This document shows, in pieces, positions 25,785 through 34,502 of a stretch of 64,000 bases of DNA (within the stretch, counting starts at the first letter, position 1; the number at the start of each line of letters is the position of its first letter). Made by a program: the position numbers and the translations under genes. The notes beneath the pieces were generated by a model that searched no databases, was not told the origin of the DNA, and worked only from the letters and a program-made list of their open reading frames with translations. The stretch is from Allorhizobium paknamense (GTDB lineage Bacteria > Pseudomonadota > Alphaproteobacteria > Rhizobiales > Rhizobiaceae): contig NZ_JAUSWH010000002.1 of assembly GCF_030815125.1 (NCBI RefSeq), forward strand, positions 62,001-126,000, given 5' to 3'.

Positions 25785-26669
25785 CTAATCGGCGTCCTGA
25801 CAGACGCGATATTCATTGCGCCGCTTGATCAGGTCGAGATGAAGATGATCCTTATGGGTCTCGTCGCTTCCGGGCGCCAGCACCGTGGTGAAATAGAGGC
25901 AGGCAGACGCATTCAGCGTGCGCTGGAAAGCGCCGGGAAGGGTGGGGTCGCTGTCCGGCACGATCTTCATCGGCACCTCGCCGCCTTCGAAGGTGAAGCC
26001 GGCGATGTCTATGGCATTGCCGCGGGCGTGTTCGGACATCTTGCCCGTCGCCTGACTGTTGCGGTTGCGGCAGATATAGGAGGAGGCCTGATGCACCGTC
26101 TTCAGGCGTCCCTTGTCCGGCAAGGCCTGATCGGCGGCGGGGATGGCGACGGTTTTCAGCCAGCGGGAAAGCTCCAGCGCGGCCTCGCAGCGCAGTGTCG
26201 CCTTTGGCTCCAGCGTAACCTCAGGCAGAATGCGGGTGACCTCCACCGGCTTGTCGATGCCGCAGCCATTGCCATCATCGATGCGTGGCTTCGGTTCGAA
26301 TACGGCACCCTCGGCTTTCAGATCCGTCAGGCATTGCTGATAGGCGGCGGGATCTTCCGTCATGATTGGTGGCGGCGGCGGTGGGGCCTCGGGCTTGGCA
26401 TCTTCCCCCTGCTCAGCGGGCTCAGCGGGCTTGCCTTCCTCTACAGCAGAAGGGGGCGTTGCCGGTTTCGGCTCCGGCACGGGCGGGTTTGCCGGTGGGG
26501 CGACTTTTTCCTCAGCCGCTTGTGGGGCCTCCGGGGTTTGAGGGGCGCGGTTGCTTTCCTGCCCGGATTTTTCACCGGGCCGCTGTTCCGGCATGGGGCC
26601 TACCGGTGGCAGCGCTGCCCCCAGCAGGAAAAAACCTCCCAAAACCATCAGAAAGCCAGTCCGTTCCAT
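25785..26669 (-). CDS. Extensin-like C-terminal domain protein
   Basis: A 294-residue exported protein. After an N-terminal hydrophobic segment (FLMVLGGFFLLGAALPP) comes a ~75-residue Pro/Glu/Ala-rich linker, then the bacterial extensin-like domain: CGIDKPVEVTRI, TLRCEAALELSRWL, CRNRNSQATGKMSEHARGNAIDIAGF and KDHLHLDLIKRR. The conserved His/Asp pattern (SEHARGNAIDI ... HLHLD) resembles D-Ala-D-Ala peptidase-type metal sites, so a cell-wall role is plausible, although enzymatic activity of the family is not established to my knowledge. The low-complexity linker probably spans the periplasm. Confidence 0.85.
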   Translation of the reverse strand: MERTGFLMVLGGFFLLGAALPPVGPMPEQRPGEKSGQESNRAPQTPEAPQAAEEKVAPPANPPVPEPKPATPPSAVEEGKPAEPAEQGEDAKPEAPPPPPPIMTEDPAAYQQCLTDLKAEGAVFEPKPRIDDGNGCGIDKPVEVTRILPEVTLEPKATLRCEAALELSRWLKTVAIPAADQALPDKGRLKTVHQASSYICRNRNSQATGKMSEHARGNAIDIAGFTFEGGEVPMKIVPDSDPTLPGAFQRTLNASACLYFTTVLAPGSDETHKDHLHLDLIKRRNEYRVCQDAD

Positions 26670-26754
26670 GCCGTCATCCTCAATCTACGCCGCAACGGGC
26701 AACGCGTGAGCGCCGAAATGGTTTCGAGCCGTCCTTGCGCGCCTCAAAATGCCG

Positions 26755-26783
26755 CTTGCGCGTTTTCGCCCGCCGGGTTATGC
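26755..26783 (+). promoter_or_regulatory. Promoter of trpL-trpE(G)
   Basis: CTTGCG (26755-26760) and TTATGC (26778-26783) are spaced by 17 bases, the alphaproteobacterial sigma-70 layout. Initiation ~7 bases later would fall at about 26790, only a couple of bases before the trpL ATG. This agrees with S. meliloti, where the trp leader RNA begins at or next to the AUG. Confidence 0.6.
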
Positions 26784-26791
26784 ATAGCGCC

Positions 26792-26836
26792 ATGAAAATC
26801 GCTCTGAACATGATTGCTTGGTGGTGGGCTCGCTAA
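26792..26836 (+). CDS. trpL: trp leader peptide
   Basis: A 14-codon peptide, MKIALNMIAWWWAR, with three consecutive Trp codons (TGG TGG TGG), ending in TAA 41 bases before the attenuator terminator. The ending WWWAR is the same as in S. meliloti TrpL, where ribosome stalling at the Trp codons controls termination upstream of trpE(G); the released peptide is also reported to act in trans there. There is no Shine-Dalgarno sequence, consistent with a leaderless message. Confidence 0.92.
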   Translation: MKIALNMIAWWWAR

Positions 26837-26876
26837 CGCGGCCTTGACCAGTCATGTCCAAAGAGTGATTGACCCC

Positions 26877-26909
26877 AAAGCCGCCCGGAAATCCTGAGGC
26901 GGCTTTTTT
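26877..26909 (+). terminator. trp attenuator terminator
   Basis: AAAGCCGCC (26877-26885) and GGCGGCTTT (26898-26906) form a perfect 9-bp stem with a 12-base loop, followed by a run of six T (26904-26909). It is the expected 3:4 hairpin of the trp attenuator, 40 bases after the trpL stop codon. Confidence 0.9.
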
Positions 26910-26929
26910 GTGTTCAGGGCCTGCCAAAA

Positions 26930-27014
26930 GCATTTCCAGGAGAAGTGGGAACCGGTTTTCCGTCCGGAAATGCGAAAAAACAAAGATTTAGAGTATTTCA
27001 GGGAAATACTCTAA
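26930..27014 (+). repeat. RIME element inserted between trp attenuator and trpE(G)
   Basis: A complete RIME-like unit (arms GCATTTCC 26930-26937 and GGAAATGC 26966-26973, core AGTGGGAACCGGTTTTCCG) is followed by a 12-bp perfect hairpin TTAGAGTATTTC-AGG-GAAATACTCTAA (26988-27014). Both lie in the untranslated leader after the terminator, and the second hairpin ends 10 bases before the GGAGGAGA ribosome site of trpE(G). Confidence 0.9.
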
Positions 27015-27038
27015 TACAGCCCTTGGAGGAGAGACGAC

Positions 27039-29228
27039 ATGGTAACGATAGTCAAAGACGACGACAGCGAGATCTACGAAACCCGGGGCGGGATCACGGT
27101 TTCGCGGCAGCGTCGCGCAACGCCCTATCAGGATGCCGTTTCCAGCTATGTCGAAAAACTCGACGAGCGGCGCGGGGCGGTCTTCTCCTCCAATTACGAA
27201 TATCCGGGCCGCTATACCCGTTGGGATACGGCCATTGTCGATCCGCCGCTCGGCATTTCCTGCTTTGGCCGCAAGGTCTGGATCGAGGCCTATAATCCCC
27301 GCGGCGAAGTGCTGCTCTCCTTCATCTCCGAGAAGCTCAAGACGGTGGCTGATCTGACGTTGGGCGATCGTACGCCCACGCGGCTCGATCTGACGGTCAA
27401 TCAGCCTGAGCGCGTCTTTACCGAGGAAGAGCGCTCCAAGGCGCCCACGGTGTTCACCGTGCTGCGCGCCATCACCGATCTCTTCTATTCCAAGGCCGAT
27501 AGCAGCATCGGCCTGTTCGGTGCCTTCGGCTATGATCTCGCCTTCCAGTTCGATGCCATCGATCTCAAGCTGAAGCGGCCGGATGACCAGCGTGACATGG
27601 TGCTGTTCCTGCCGGATGAAATCCTGGTGGTGGACCACTATTCCGCAAAAGCCTGGATCGACCGCTATGATTTCGAAAAGGGCGGCCTGACCACGGCGGA
27701 CAAGGCTGGCGAGATTGCGCCGGAACCCTTCCGCCATACCGATGCCATTCCGCCGCGCGGCGATCATCGCCCTGGCGAATATGCCGAACTGGTGGTGAAA
27801 GCCAAGGAAAGCTTCCGGCGCGGCGACCTTTTCGAGGTGGTTCCCGGCCAGAAATTCATGGAGCGCTGCGAAAGCAAGCCTTCCGACATTTCGAAGCGGC
27901 TGAAGGAAATCAACCCTTCGCCCTATTCCTTCTTCATCAACCTTGGAAACCAGGAATATCTGGTGGGCGCTTCGCCGGAAATGTTCGTGCGCGTCTCCGG
28001 GCGGCGCATCGAAACCTGCCCGATTTCCGGCACCATCAAGCGTGGTGACGATCCGATCGCCGACAGCGAGCAGATCCTGAAGCTCCTGAACTCCAAGAAG
28101 GACGAGTCGGAACTGACCATGTGCTCCGATGTCGACCGCAACGACAAGAGCCGTGTCTGCGAGCCGGGCTCGGTGAAGGTCATCGGCCGCCGTCAGATCG
28201 AGATGTATTCGCGCCTCATTCACACGGTTGACCATATCGAAGGCCGTCTGCGCGACGACATGGACGCCTTTGACGGCTTCCTGTCCCATGCCTGGGCGGT
28301 CACCGTCACCGGCGCGCCGAAGCTCTGGGCCATGCGTTTCATCGAATCCCATGAAAAGAGCCCACGCGCCTGGTATGGCGGCGCCGTCGGCATGGTGGGC
28401 TTCAACGGCGACATGAATACCGGGCTGACGCTCAGAACCGTGCGCATCAAGGATGGCATCGCCGAAGTGCGGGCCGGGGCAACGCTTCTGAACGACAGCG
28501 ACCCGCATGAGGAAGAGGCCGAAACCGAACTGAAGGCTTCGGCCATGATTGCCGCCATCCGCAATGCGAAAAGTGGGGAGAGCAAGGTGGGCAAGGCAGG
28601 GGTCAATCAGGTGGGGCAGGGCGTCAATATCCTGCTGGTGGATCACGAAGACAGCTTCGTCCACACGCTCGCCAACTATTTCCGCCAGACGGGCGCAACT
28701 GTCAGCACGGTGCGCACGCCGGTGCCGGAAGAGGTGTTCGACCGGCTCAATCCCGACCTCGTCGTGCTCTCGCCCGGACCGGGCTCGCCCTCCGATTTCG
28801 ATTGCAAGGCGACGATCAAGAAGGCACGGGACCGCAAGCTGCCGATCTTCGGCGTCTGCCTCGGTCTTCAGGCGCTGGCGGAGGCCTATGGCGGGCAATT
28901 GCGGCAACTGGCCGTGCCGATGCATGGCAAGCCTTCCCGCATTCGCGTGCTGGAACCGGGCGTGGTGTTTTCCGGCCTGGCCAAGGAGGTGACGGTCGGT
29001 CGCTATCACTCGATCTTCGCCGATCCCTCCACCCTGCCGCGCGATTTCATCATAACCGCCGAAAGCGAGGATGGTACGATCATGGGCATCGAACACGCCA
29101 GGGAGCCGGTGGCTGCCGTGCAGTTCCACCCGGAATCCATCATGACGCTCGGTCAGGATGCGGGCATGCGAATGATCGAAAACGTCGTCTCGAAGCTTTC
29201 CCGCAAGGTGAAGGAAAAGGCGGCGTGA
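27039..29228 (+). CDS. trpE: Fused anthranilate synthase TrpE(G)
   Basis: A 729-residue fusion of the synthase (TrpE) and glutamine amidotransferase (TrpG) components; it makes anthranilate from chorismate and glutamine in tryptophan synthesis. TrpE motifs include [18 protein letters not shown] and the Fe/chorismate-site ENxDR-like [11 protein letters not shown]. After a short linker, TrpG has the nucleophile Cys607 in [11 protein letters not shown] and His697 in QFHPES. Such a fusion is characteristic of Rhizobiaceae. Strong GGAGGAGA ribosome site; expression is controlled by the upstream trpL attenuator. Confidence 0.97.
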   Translation: MVTIVKDDDSEIYETRGGITVSRQRRATPYQDAVSSYVEKLDERRGAVFSSNYEYPGRYTRWDTAIVDPPLGISCFGRKVWIEAYNPRGEVLLSFISEKLKTVADLTLGDRTPTRLDLTVNQPERVFTEEERSKAPTVFTVLRAITDLFYSKADSSIGLFGAFGYDLAFQFDAIDLKLKRPDDQRDMVLFLPDEILVVDHYSAKAWIDRYDFEKGGLTTADKAGEIAPEPFRHTDAIPPRGDHRPGEYAELVVKAKESFRRGDLFEVVPGQKFMERCESKPSDISKRLKEINPSPYSFFINLGNQEYLVGASPEMFVRVSGRRIETCPISGTIKRGDDPIADSEQILKLLNSKKDESELTMCSDVDRNDKSRVCEPGSVKVIGRRQIEMYSRLIHTVDHIEGRLRDDMDAFDGFLSHAWAVTVTGAPKLWAMRFIESHEKSPRAWYGGAVGMVGFNGDMNTGLTLRTVRIKDGIAEVRAGATLLNDSDPHEEEAETELKASAMIAAIRNAKSGESKVGKAGVNQVGQGVNILLVDHEDSFVHTLANYFRQTGATVSTVRTPVPEEVFDRLNPDLVVLSPGPGSPSDFDCKATIKKARDRKLPIFGVCLGLQALAEAYGGQLRQLAVPMHGKPSRIRVLEPGVVFSGLAKEVTVGRYHSIFADPSTLPRDFIITAESEDGTIMGIEHAREPVAAVQFHPESIMTLGQDAGMRMIENVVSKLSRKVKEKAA

Positions 29229-29584
29229 AAACGCGTTTCACGGTGGCGGCGCTCCTCGTGGCGTCCGCCGCCTCGTCCGTGGATGCAGACGACCTGACCA
29301 GCACACCTCCGGACATTGCCTGCCGCGACGAGATGATCCTGCTTGAGGTGTGGCATGCGCAAGGCGTTGTCGGATACGTCGAATATCCTCAGAAGGATGA
29401 GGGTATTTTGCATGTGTATGTCCGCGGCTGGGACAAGACTGCCATGGAGCACAGACGCCGTATCGTTCTCGCCGCCTATTGCCCGATTGCTGTGCAGGCG
29501 GGCCGCGGGCGACTTTGGTGGGGAAGCCAGGATGGCCGGCTGCTGGTGGTCGATGGGCAAATTCAGCCTTTGGATTTCCGGTGA
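29225..29584 (+). CDS. Small secreted protein coupled to trpE(G)
   Basis: A 119-residue protein starting at GTG 29225, whose codon overlaps the trpE(G) stop (GTGA), so it is translationally coupled. The N-terminus ([20 protein letters not shown]) is a clear signal peptide. The mature part has two cysteines (IACRDE, AAYCPI), probably a disulfide, and is rich in beta-type sequence ([23 protein letters not shown]). I do not recognise the family. Its coupling to a tryptophan gene suggests only co-expression. Confidence 0.7.
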   Translation: MKTRFTVAALLVASAASSVDADDLTSTPPDIACRDEMILLEVWHAQGVVGYVEYPQKDEGILHVYVRGWDKTAMEHRRRIVLAAYCPIAVQAGRGRLWWGSQDGRLLVVDGQIQPLDFR

Positions 29585-29695
29585 GGCGTGCTTGGCTGGA
29601 AATGCAATGAAGTGCTAATATTCTTTCTGTAAGCTCTGAACGAACCGTTTTTGCGGTTTGACAGGGCGGCCATTTTTCAGCATATGGACCGCATG

Positions 29696-29735
29696 AACCG
29701 TCCGAACCCCGCTGGGGGCCGGGCGGTTTTGCCGT
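29696..29735 (+). terminator. Possible terminator after the trpE(G) unit
   Basis: AACCG (29696-29700) pairs with CGGTT (29724-29728) and CCCC with GGGG inside, with an internal loop, followed by T-rich sequence (TTTTGCCGTTTTT). Imperfect but appropriately placed between the secreted-protein gene and the CDF gene. Confidence 0.4.
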
Positions 29736-29783
29736 TTTTACGGCGAAAATTCTGCAAGTGGTTCGCAAGAGCAGGAGTGGCCG

Positions 29784-30689
29784 ATGTCCGACCAGGATCC
29801 GATTGTCAAGAAACTCGCCTTTTGGGGCATTCCGCTGTCTTTCGGCGTTTTAGGGCTGAAGCTGCTGGCCTGGTGGGTGACGGGCTCGGTGGCGCTGTTG
29901 TCGGACGGGCTGGAATCGACCGTCAATGTCGTGGCGGCCTTCATTGCCTATTTCGTCATTCGCTATGCGCAGAAGCCGGCGGATGAGGATCATCCCTATG
30001 GCCATCACAAGGCCGAATATATTTCCGCCGTGCTCGAAGGCGTGCTGATCGTGATCGCAGCGCTGTTGATCATCAAGGAGGCGGTTCCGGCGCTGGAAAG
30101 TCCGCAGCCGCTTGAAGCGCCGGTGCTGGGCCTTGCCATCAATTTCGCCGCTGGTGTCGTCAATCTCGTCTGGGCGCAGCTTTTGATCCGGGAGGGTCGC
30201 AAGCATCGGTCTCCGGCGCTGACGGCGGATGGACAGCACATCCTGTCGGATGTCGTCACCTCCATCGGCGTTCTGGTGGGGCTAGTGCTGGTGGTGCTGA
30301 CGGGCTACGCCATTCTCGATCCGCTGCTGGCCATTCTCGTGGCGTGCAACATCATCTATCAGGGCTGGAAGGTGATTTCCCATTCCGTTGCGGGCCTGAT
30401 GGACAAGGCGGTGGAGCCGGAGGAGGAAGAGGCGATCAAGCAGGCGATTTCCGAAAACGCCACGGGCTCCATCGGCGTGCATTATCTGCGCACCCGCCGC
30501 GCCGGTGCCGCCACCTTTGTCGGCTTTGATCTCGTCGTGCCCTCCGCCATGCCGGTCGGCGCGGCGCATGAGATTTGCGACCGGCTGGAGGCTGCGATAA
30601 AGAAGGCCCAGCCCGGCGCGCGGGTGACCATCCATGTGGAGCCCGAGAGCGAAAAGGCCCATGGCGTGGGCGTGAAGGTTGAAGGATAA
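29784..30689 (+). CDS. Cation diffusion facilitator (CDF) metal exporter
   Basis: A 301-residue inner-membrane antiporter exporting divalent metals such as Zn, Fe, Co, Cd or Mn. The N-terminal half has the metal-site aspartate signature in [30 protein letters not shown] in the second helix loop, and [12 protein letters not shown] with the second metal-site Asp. The C-terminal ~90 residues form the cytoplasmic ferredoxin-like dimerisation domain ([20 protein letters not shown]). It is followed 4 bases later by queF and probably shares its transcript. Metal specificity is not readable. Confidence 0.9.
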   Translation: MSDQDPIVKKLAFWGIPLSFGVLGLKLLAWWVTGSVALLSDGLESTVNVVAAFIAYFVIRYAQKPADEDHPYGHHKAEYISAVLEGVLIVIAALLIIKEAVPALESPQPLEAPVLGLAINFAAGVVNLVWAQLLIREGRKHRSPALTADGQHILSDVVTSIGVLVGLVLVVLTGYAILDPLLAILVACNIIYQGWKVISHSVAGLMDKAVEPEEEEAIKQAISENATGSIGVHYLRTRRAGAATFVGFDLVVPSAMPVGAAHEICDRLEAAIKKAQPGARVTIHVEPESEKAHGVGVKVEG

Positions 30690-30693
30690 GACC

Positions 30694-31158
30694 ATGAGCA
30701 AGACCGATGTATCCGGCCTGTCCATGCTGGGAAGCCAGGTGGAAGCCCCGACGAGCCCCGAAACGGCGGTGCTGGAAAAAGTGCCGAACAGCAATGCCGG
30801 AACCGATTATGTGGTGCGCTTTACCGCGCCGGAATTCACCTCGTTGTGCCCCATGACCGGCCAGCCGGATTTCGCCCATATCGTCATCGATTACATTCCC
30901 GGTGACTGGCTGGTGGAATCCAAGGCGCTGAAGCTGTTTCTCACCTCTTTCCGCAATCACGGCGCCTTCCACGAGGATTGCTCCGTTTATATCGCCAAGC
31001 GTCTGGTGGACCTGCTCGCCCCGAAATGGTTGCGCATAGGGGCCTACTGGTATCCGCGCGGTGGCATTCCCATCGATGTCTTCTGGCAGACGGGTGAGGC
31101 GCCGAAGGGTGTGTGGCTGCCGGATCAGGGCGTGCCGACCTATCGCGGGCGCGGCTGA
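30694..31158 (+). CDS. queF: NADPH-dependent 7-cyano-7-deazaguanine reductase
   Basis: A 154-residue single-domain tunnelling-fold enzyme that reduces preQ0 to preQ1 in queuosine synthesis. The catalytic Cys52 and Asp59 ([10 protein letters not shown]) and the QueF motif ESKALKLF (residues ~75-82) are present, with the NHGAFHED segment. The ATG at 30694 gives the usual N-terminus; the upstream ATG at 30679 lies inside the CDF gene. It starts 4 bases after the CDF stop, so they form an operon. Confidence 0.95.
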   Translation: MSKTDVSGLSMLGSQVEAPTSPETAVLEKVPNSNAGTDYVVRFTAPEFTSLCPMTGQPDFAHIVIDYIPGDWLVESKALKLFLTSFRNHGAFHEDCSVYIAKRLVDLLAPKWLRIGAYWYPRGGIPIDVFWQTGEAPKGVWLPDQGVPTYRGRG

Positions 31159-31186
31159 TCCGCAACCTCTGTCGTGCCTTTTCCAG

Positions 31187-31209
31187 AGCGCCGGTTTCCC
31201 GGCGCTTTT
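31187..31209 (+). terminator. Terminator after queF
   Basis: A perfect 8-bp stem AGCGCCGG / CCGGCGCT (31187-31194, 31199-31206) with a 4-base loop, followed by TTTT, lies 28 bp after the queF stop codon. Confidence 0.8.
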
Positions 31210-31217
31210 ATGGTCTG

Positions 31218-32033
31218 TCAGGCGAAGCTTGAGTCGTCGCCGCTGCCGAAATCGCTGTCATCATAGCCATCATCGGCGCTGTTGTCGTAATCGGCCTGCT
31301 GAAAGCCGTTATCGTCATTTCCGGCGGTGTTGCGATCATCATTACTGCCGTTATCGTTGATGTAATAGGTATTGTTGTTGACGATGGTTTCCTCCACCGG
31401 CTGCGCTACCTGTCCACCTGCGCCCAGCATGTTGCCGAAACCGGGATTGTGGGTGGTAAAGAGGTCGCGCACGGCATCTGCCACCAGCACGCCGCCGGCA
31501 ACGCCAGCCGCTGTGGTCAGCGCGCCACGCAGGAAGCCGCCGCCTGCGGGCGCTGCGGCCGGTTGCGCCCAGCCTGCCTGCGTGGCCGGCCCACCCCAGG
31601 GACCGGACTGCTGGGAAGCCATCTGCGGGGCGGGGGCATTGCGGGCATAATCATCATAAAGCCTGCCGCTGGAATTGCCGGGCTGGCCCCATGGGCCGGA
31701 TTGCCGGGCCGGTGCAGGAGGCTGGCCCGCATTGCCGCCGCCAAAAATGGAACTGAGGCCGCCAAGGAAGCTGCCGCCCTGCTGTTGTGGGGCGGGCTGG
31801 GCGCGTTCCTCGAGCTCGCGGACCCTTTCCTCCAGTTCGCGAATGCGCGCTGTGGCGGCTTCAAGTCCCTTTTCCTGAATGATGACAGCCTGCGCCATCA
31901 CATAGGGCGCATGCGGTTGCCGCTGCATTTCAGCGGCAATCAGATCTTCGGCCTCGCGGTCTCGCGGGCCATTGCCTGCCTGACGCAGGCGGTCGAAAAG
32001 CTGGGTCAGTAACTGGCGTTCTTCGGGCGACAT
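31218..32033 (-). CDS. DUF2076-family protein
   Basis: A 271-residue protein. The N-terminal ~90 residues carry the DUF2076 motif (MSPEERQLLTQLFDRLRQ ... DREAEDLIAAEMQ ... YVMAQAVIIQEKGLEAA) and a coiled-coil-like helix (RIRELEERVRELEER). A long Pro/Gly/Gln-rich linker follows, then a Gly/Ala-rich hydrophobic patch (FLRGALTTAAGVAGGVLVADAV, written as FLRGALTTAAGVAGG plus VLVADAV), and a strongly acidic Asn/Asp/Ser-rich tail. AGGAGAGG precedes the ATG at 32033. Function unknown; DUF2076 proteins are often described as periplasmic ligand-binding-sensor-like. Confidence 0.85.
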   Translation of the reverse strand: MSPEERQLLTQLFDRLRQAGNGPRDREAEDLIAAEMQRQPHAPYVMAQAVIIQEKGLEAATARIRELEERVRELEERAQPAPQQQGGSFLGGLSSIFGGGNAGQPPAPARQSGPWGQPGNSSGRLYDDYARNAPAPQMASQQSGPWGGPATQAGWAQPAAAPAGGGFLRGALTTAAGVAGGVLVADAVRDLFTTHNPGFGNMLGAGGQVAQPVEETIVNNNTYYINDNGSNDDRNTAGNDDNGFQQADYDNSADDGYDDSDFGSGDDSSFA

Positions 32034-32115
32034 GAGCCTCTCCTGTCGAAATTCTACATTCGACTTAGGAAGCAGATCGTGGCGTTTCGAGGTCAGCCAA
32101 ATTACAAATGCGTAA

Positions 32116-32143
32116 CAAAAAGGGCGGGTTTGCGCCCGCCCTT
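32116..32143 (-). terminator. Terminator after hupE
   Basis: AAGGGCGGG (32120-32128) and CCCGCCCTT (32135-32143) form a perfect 9-bp stem; on the minus strand five T follow. It lies 24 bp after the hupE stop. Confidence 0.85.
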
Positions 32144-32166
32144 CATTCATTTGCCGATGGACCTGA

Positions 32167-32739
32167 TCAACCGAACATCAGCGCCGCGCCGCCAACGGCT
32201 GTGGCAAGGCCAAGCGCGCGGGTGACGGAGGGGCCGAAACGGTTGAGCGCGAGGCCAAGGCCGATGCCTGCCGCATGCAGGAAAGCAGTGGCGATCAGGA
32301 AGCCCACGCCGAATTCAAGCGCCCCGGCGCCTGCCAGTTCCGTGCCATGGGCATGGCCGTGGAAGAGGGCAAACAGGCCGACAACGGCAGCAGCGCCAAT
32401 GACCGGCAGCCGCACGGCAGTGGCGACCAGCAGGCCCAGACCCATGACCGAGGCGAGAATGGCAGGCTCGACGAAGGGCAGGTGCACACCCGCCAGCGCC
32501 AGCAGGAAGCCGACGGCCATGGTGCCGACAAAGGCGGCGGGCACGGCGATCAGCGCCTTGCCGCCCTGCTGCGAGGCCCAGAGGCCGACAGCCACCATGG
32601 CAAGGATATGGTCAGCGCCGGTCAGCGGATGCGACAATCCTGCCATGACGGAGCCATGGGCCAGCGGATCGAGATGGGCGAAGGCCGGGGCAGCAGCGCT
32701 TGCAAAGGCAAGGGCGGCAAGCGAAAGGCGTTTGAACAT
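32167..32739 (-). CDS. hupE: HupE/UreJ-family metal permease
   Basis: A 190-residue membrane protein of the HupE/UreJ family, which takes up nickel (or cobalt). A signal-like N-terminus (LSLAALAFASAAAPAFAH) is followed by the conserved HPLTGADHILAMVAVGLWA motif, and FHGHAHGTEL in the second half; the histidines and Asp are the likely metal ligands. Six or seven hydrophobic segments are visible. Neither urease nor hydrogenase genes are in the window, so the metal enzyme it supports is unknown. I looked for a cobalamin riboswitch upstream and found none. Confidence 0.88.
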   Translation of the reverse strand: MFKRLSLAALAFASAAAPAFAHLDPLAHGSVMAGLSHPLTGADHILAMVAVGLWASQQGGKALIAVPAAFVGTMAVGFLLALAGVHLPFVEPAILASVMGLGLLVATAVRLPVIGAAAVVGLFALFHGHAHGTELAGAGALEFGVGFLIATAFLHAAGIGLGLALNRFGPSVTRALGLATAVGGAALMFG

Positions 32740-32923
32740 AAGTGAGAGTCCCTCTGTTTGGTCAACTGTGGCGTCCGGGTTCGGTCCCGCCGCCGTCTGT
32801 TTATGTCATTGGTGAGATTATCGTAAGAGGTTTTTTCCTGTCCATGGAAATTTGCAGCGCAGCAAGGCTTGTCCATAAGCCTGCCCATGTCCCATATCAT
32901 CAGGAATAAAAAGGGAGACCACC

Positions 32924-34381
32924 ATGGCATTCGACAATCATTACGCCCGCCTGCCGGACCGTTTCCATGCCTCCCTGCTGCCCACGCCCGTCAAGGCGCC
33001 AAGGCTGATCCGCTATAACGGGCGTCTTGCCGAAGAACTGGGGCTGGATCTCGATCCCGCTGATCAGGGGCGGCTTGCCGAGATCTTTTCCGGCAACCGC
33101 CTGCCCGAAGGGGCCGAGCCGCTTGCCATGGCCTATGCCGGTCACCAGTTCGGCAATTTCGTGCCGCAGCTGGGCGATGGCCGGGCGCTGCTTCTGGGCG
33201 AGGTGGTGGATCGCCATGGCCAGCGCCGCGATATCCAGTTGAAGGGGGCAGGGCCGACGCCCTTTTCCCGCAATGGCGATGGCCGCGCGGCGCTGGGACC
33301 AGTGCTCAGGGAATATATCGTGTCCGAAGCCATGTATGCGCTGGGCGTGCCCACCACCCGGGCGCTGGCGGCGGTTGCGAGCGGCGAGCCGGTGATCCGC
33401 GAAACCGTGCTGCCGGGCGCGGTGTTTGCCCGCGTGGCCTCCAGCCATATCCGGGTCGGCACCTTCCAGTTCTTTGCGGCCCGGGGCGATGAGGAAGGAC
33501 TGTGGCTGCTGTCCGATCACGTTATCGAGCGGCATTATCCGGACCTGAAGACGGTGGAAAACCGGGCTCTTGCCCTGTTCAAGGCCATCTCGGCGCGGCA
33601 GGCGGCGCTGATTGCCCGCTGGCTGTCGCTGGGCTTCATCCATGGCGTGATGAATACCGACAATATGACCGTGTCCGGTGAAACCATCGATTTCGGCCCC
33701 TGCGCCTTTCTGGATGAATATGATCCGCGCAAGGTGTTTTCCTCCATCGACCGGCAGGGGCGCTATGCCTATGCCAACCAGCCGGGCATCGGCCAGTGGA
33801 ACCTGGCGCGGCTGGTGGAATGCCTGCTGCCGCTGTTCGAAGGCGGCGAGGAGCAGGCGGTGGAGGACGCCAATGCCGCGCTAAAGGCTTTTGGAGAGAC
33901 ATTCCAAAGCCATTGGCTCACGAATTTCCGCGCCAAGCTGGGCCTGCAGGGGGAGGAGGCGGATGATCCTGCGCTGATCAACGATTTCCTGTCGCTGATG
34001 CATCAGGGCGAGGCGGATTTCACGCTCACCTTCCGGGCGCTCTCCAAGCTCGCGGGCGGTGCCGATGTGCAGACCCTGATTGCGCTCTTCAGCAATCCCG
34101 CAGGGCTGTCGGACTGGATCACCCGCTGGCGCGGCAGGCTGTACCAGGATCACACCGGGGCCGAACGGCAAAAGGCGATGGAAGCCGTCAACCCGGCATT
34201 GATCCCCCGCAATCACCGCATCGAGGAAGCGATTGCGGCGGCGATCTATGATGATTTTTCCTTCTTCCACCGCTTGGTCGATGCGCTGGCGAGGCCTTAC
34301 GAGGATAATCCCGATCACGCCGATCTGGCGCTGCCGCCCAAGCCGGATGAACGGGTGCTGCGCACCTTCTGCGGGACGTAA
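32924..34381 (+). CDS. selO: SelO/YdiU pseudokinase AMPylase
   Basis: A 485-residue protein of the SelO (UPF0061) family, which transfers AMP to Ser/Thr/Tyr of target proteins and links to redox stress in E. coli. Recognised motifs: MAYAGHQFGNFVPQLGDGRA, QLKGAGPTPFSRNGDGRAAL, HGVMNTDNMTVSGETIDFGP (the catalytic Asn-Asp region and metal-binding DFG), and the C-terminal RNHRIEEAI. The sequence ends in FCGT, so unlike eukaryotic SelO the final Cys is present as an ordinary Cys codon (TGC). GGGAGACCACC precedes the ATG. Single gene. Confidence 0.93.
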   Translation: MAFDNHYARLPDRFHASLLPTPVKAPRLIRYNGRLAEELGLDLDPADQGRLAEIFSGNRLPEGAEPLAMAYAGHQFGNFVPQLGDGRALLLGEVVDRHGQRRDIQLKGAGPTPFSRNGDGRAALGPVLREYIVSEAMYALGVPTTRALAAVASGEPVIRETVLPGAVFARVASSHIRVGTFQFFAARGDEEGLWLLSDHVIERHYPDLKTVENRALALFKAISARQAALIARWLSLGFIHGVMNTDNMTVSGETIDFGPCAFLDEYDPRKVFSSIDRQGRYAYANQPGIGQWNLARLVECLLPLFEGGEEQAVEDANAALKAFGETFQSHWLTNFRAKLGLQGEEADDPALINDFLSLMHQGEADFTLTFRALSKLAGGADVQTLIALFSNPAGLSDWITRWRGRLYQDHTGAERQKAMEAVNPALIPRNHRIEEAIAAAIYDDFSFFHRLVDALARPYEDNPDHADLALPPKPDERVLRTFCGT

Positions 34382-34502
34382 AGGCTTCTGCGGTTTGGTC
34401 GTGTAGCATTTGACAAATGTCGCATCCAGGCTGTTCCCGGCGCGCGCCACGTCCTAAACTCCCGGCAGCTTTCATTTCCATCGAGCAGGATTTTCAAAGG
34501 CC

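Noticed and set aside
32740-32923. Possible cobalamin riboswitch upstream of hupE
   Set aside because: No B12-box-like GCCACTG or the other conserved parts of the riboswitch were found.
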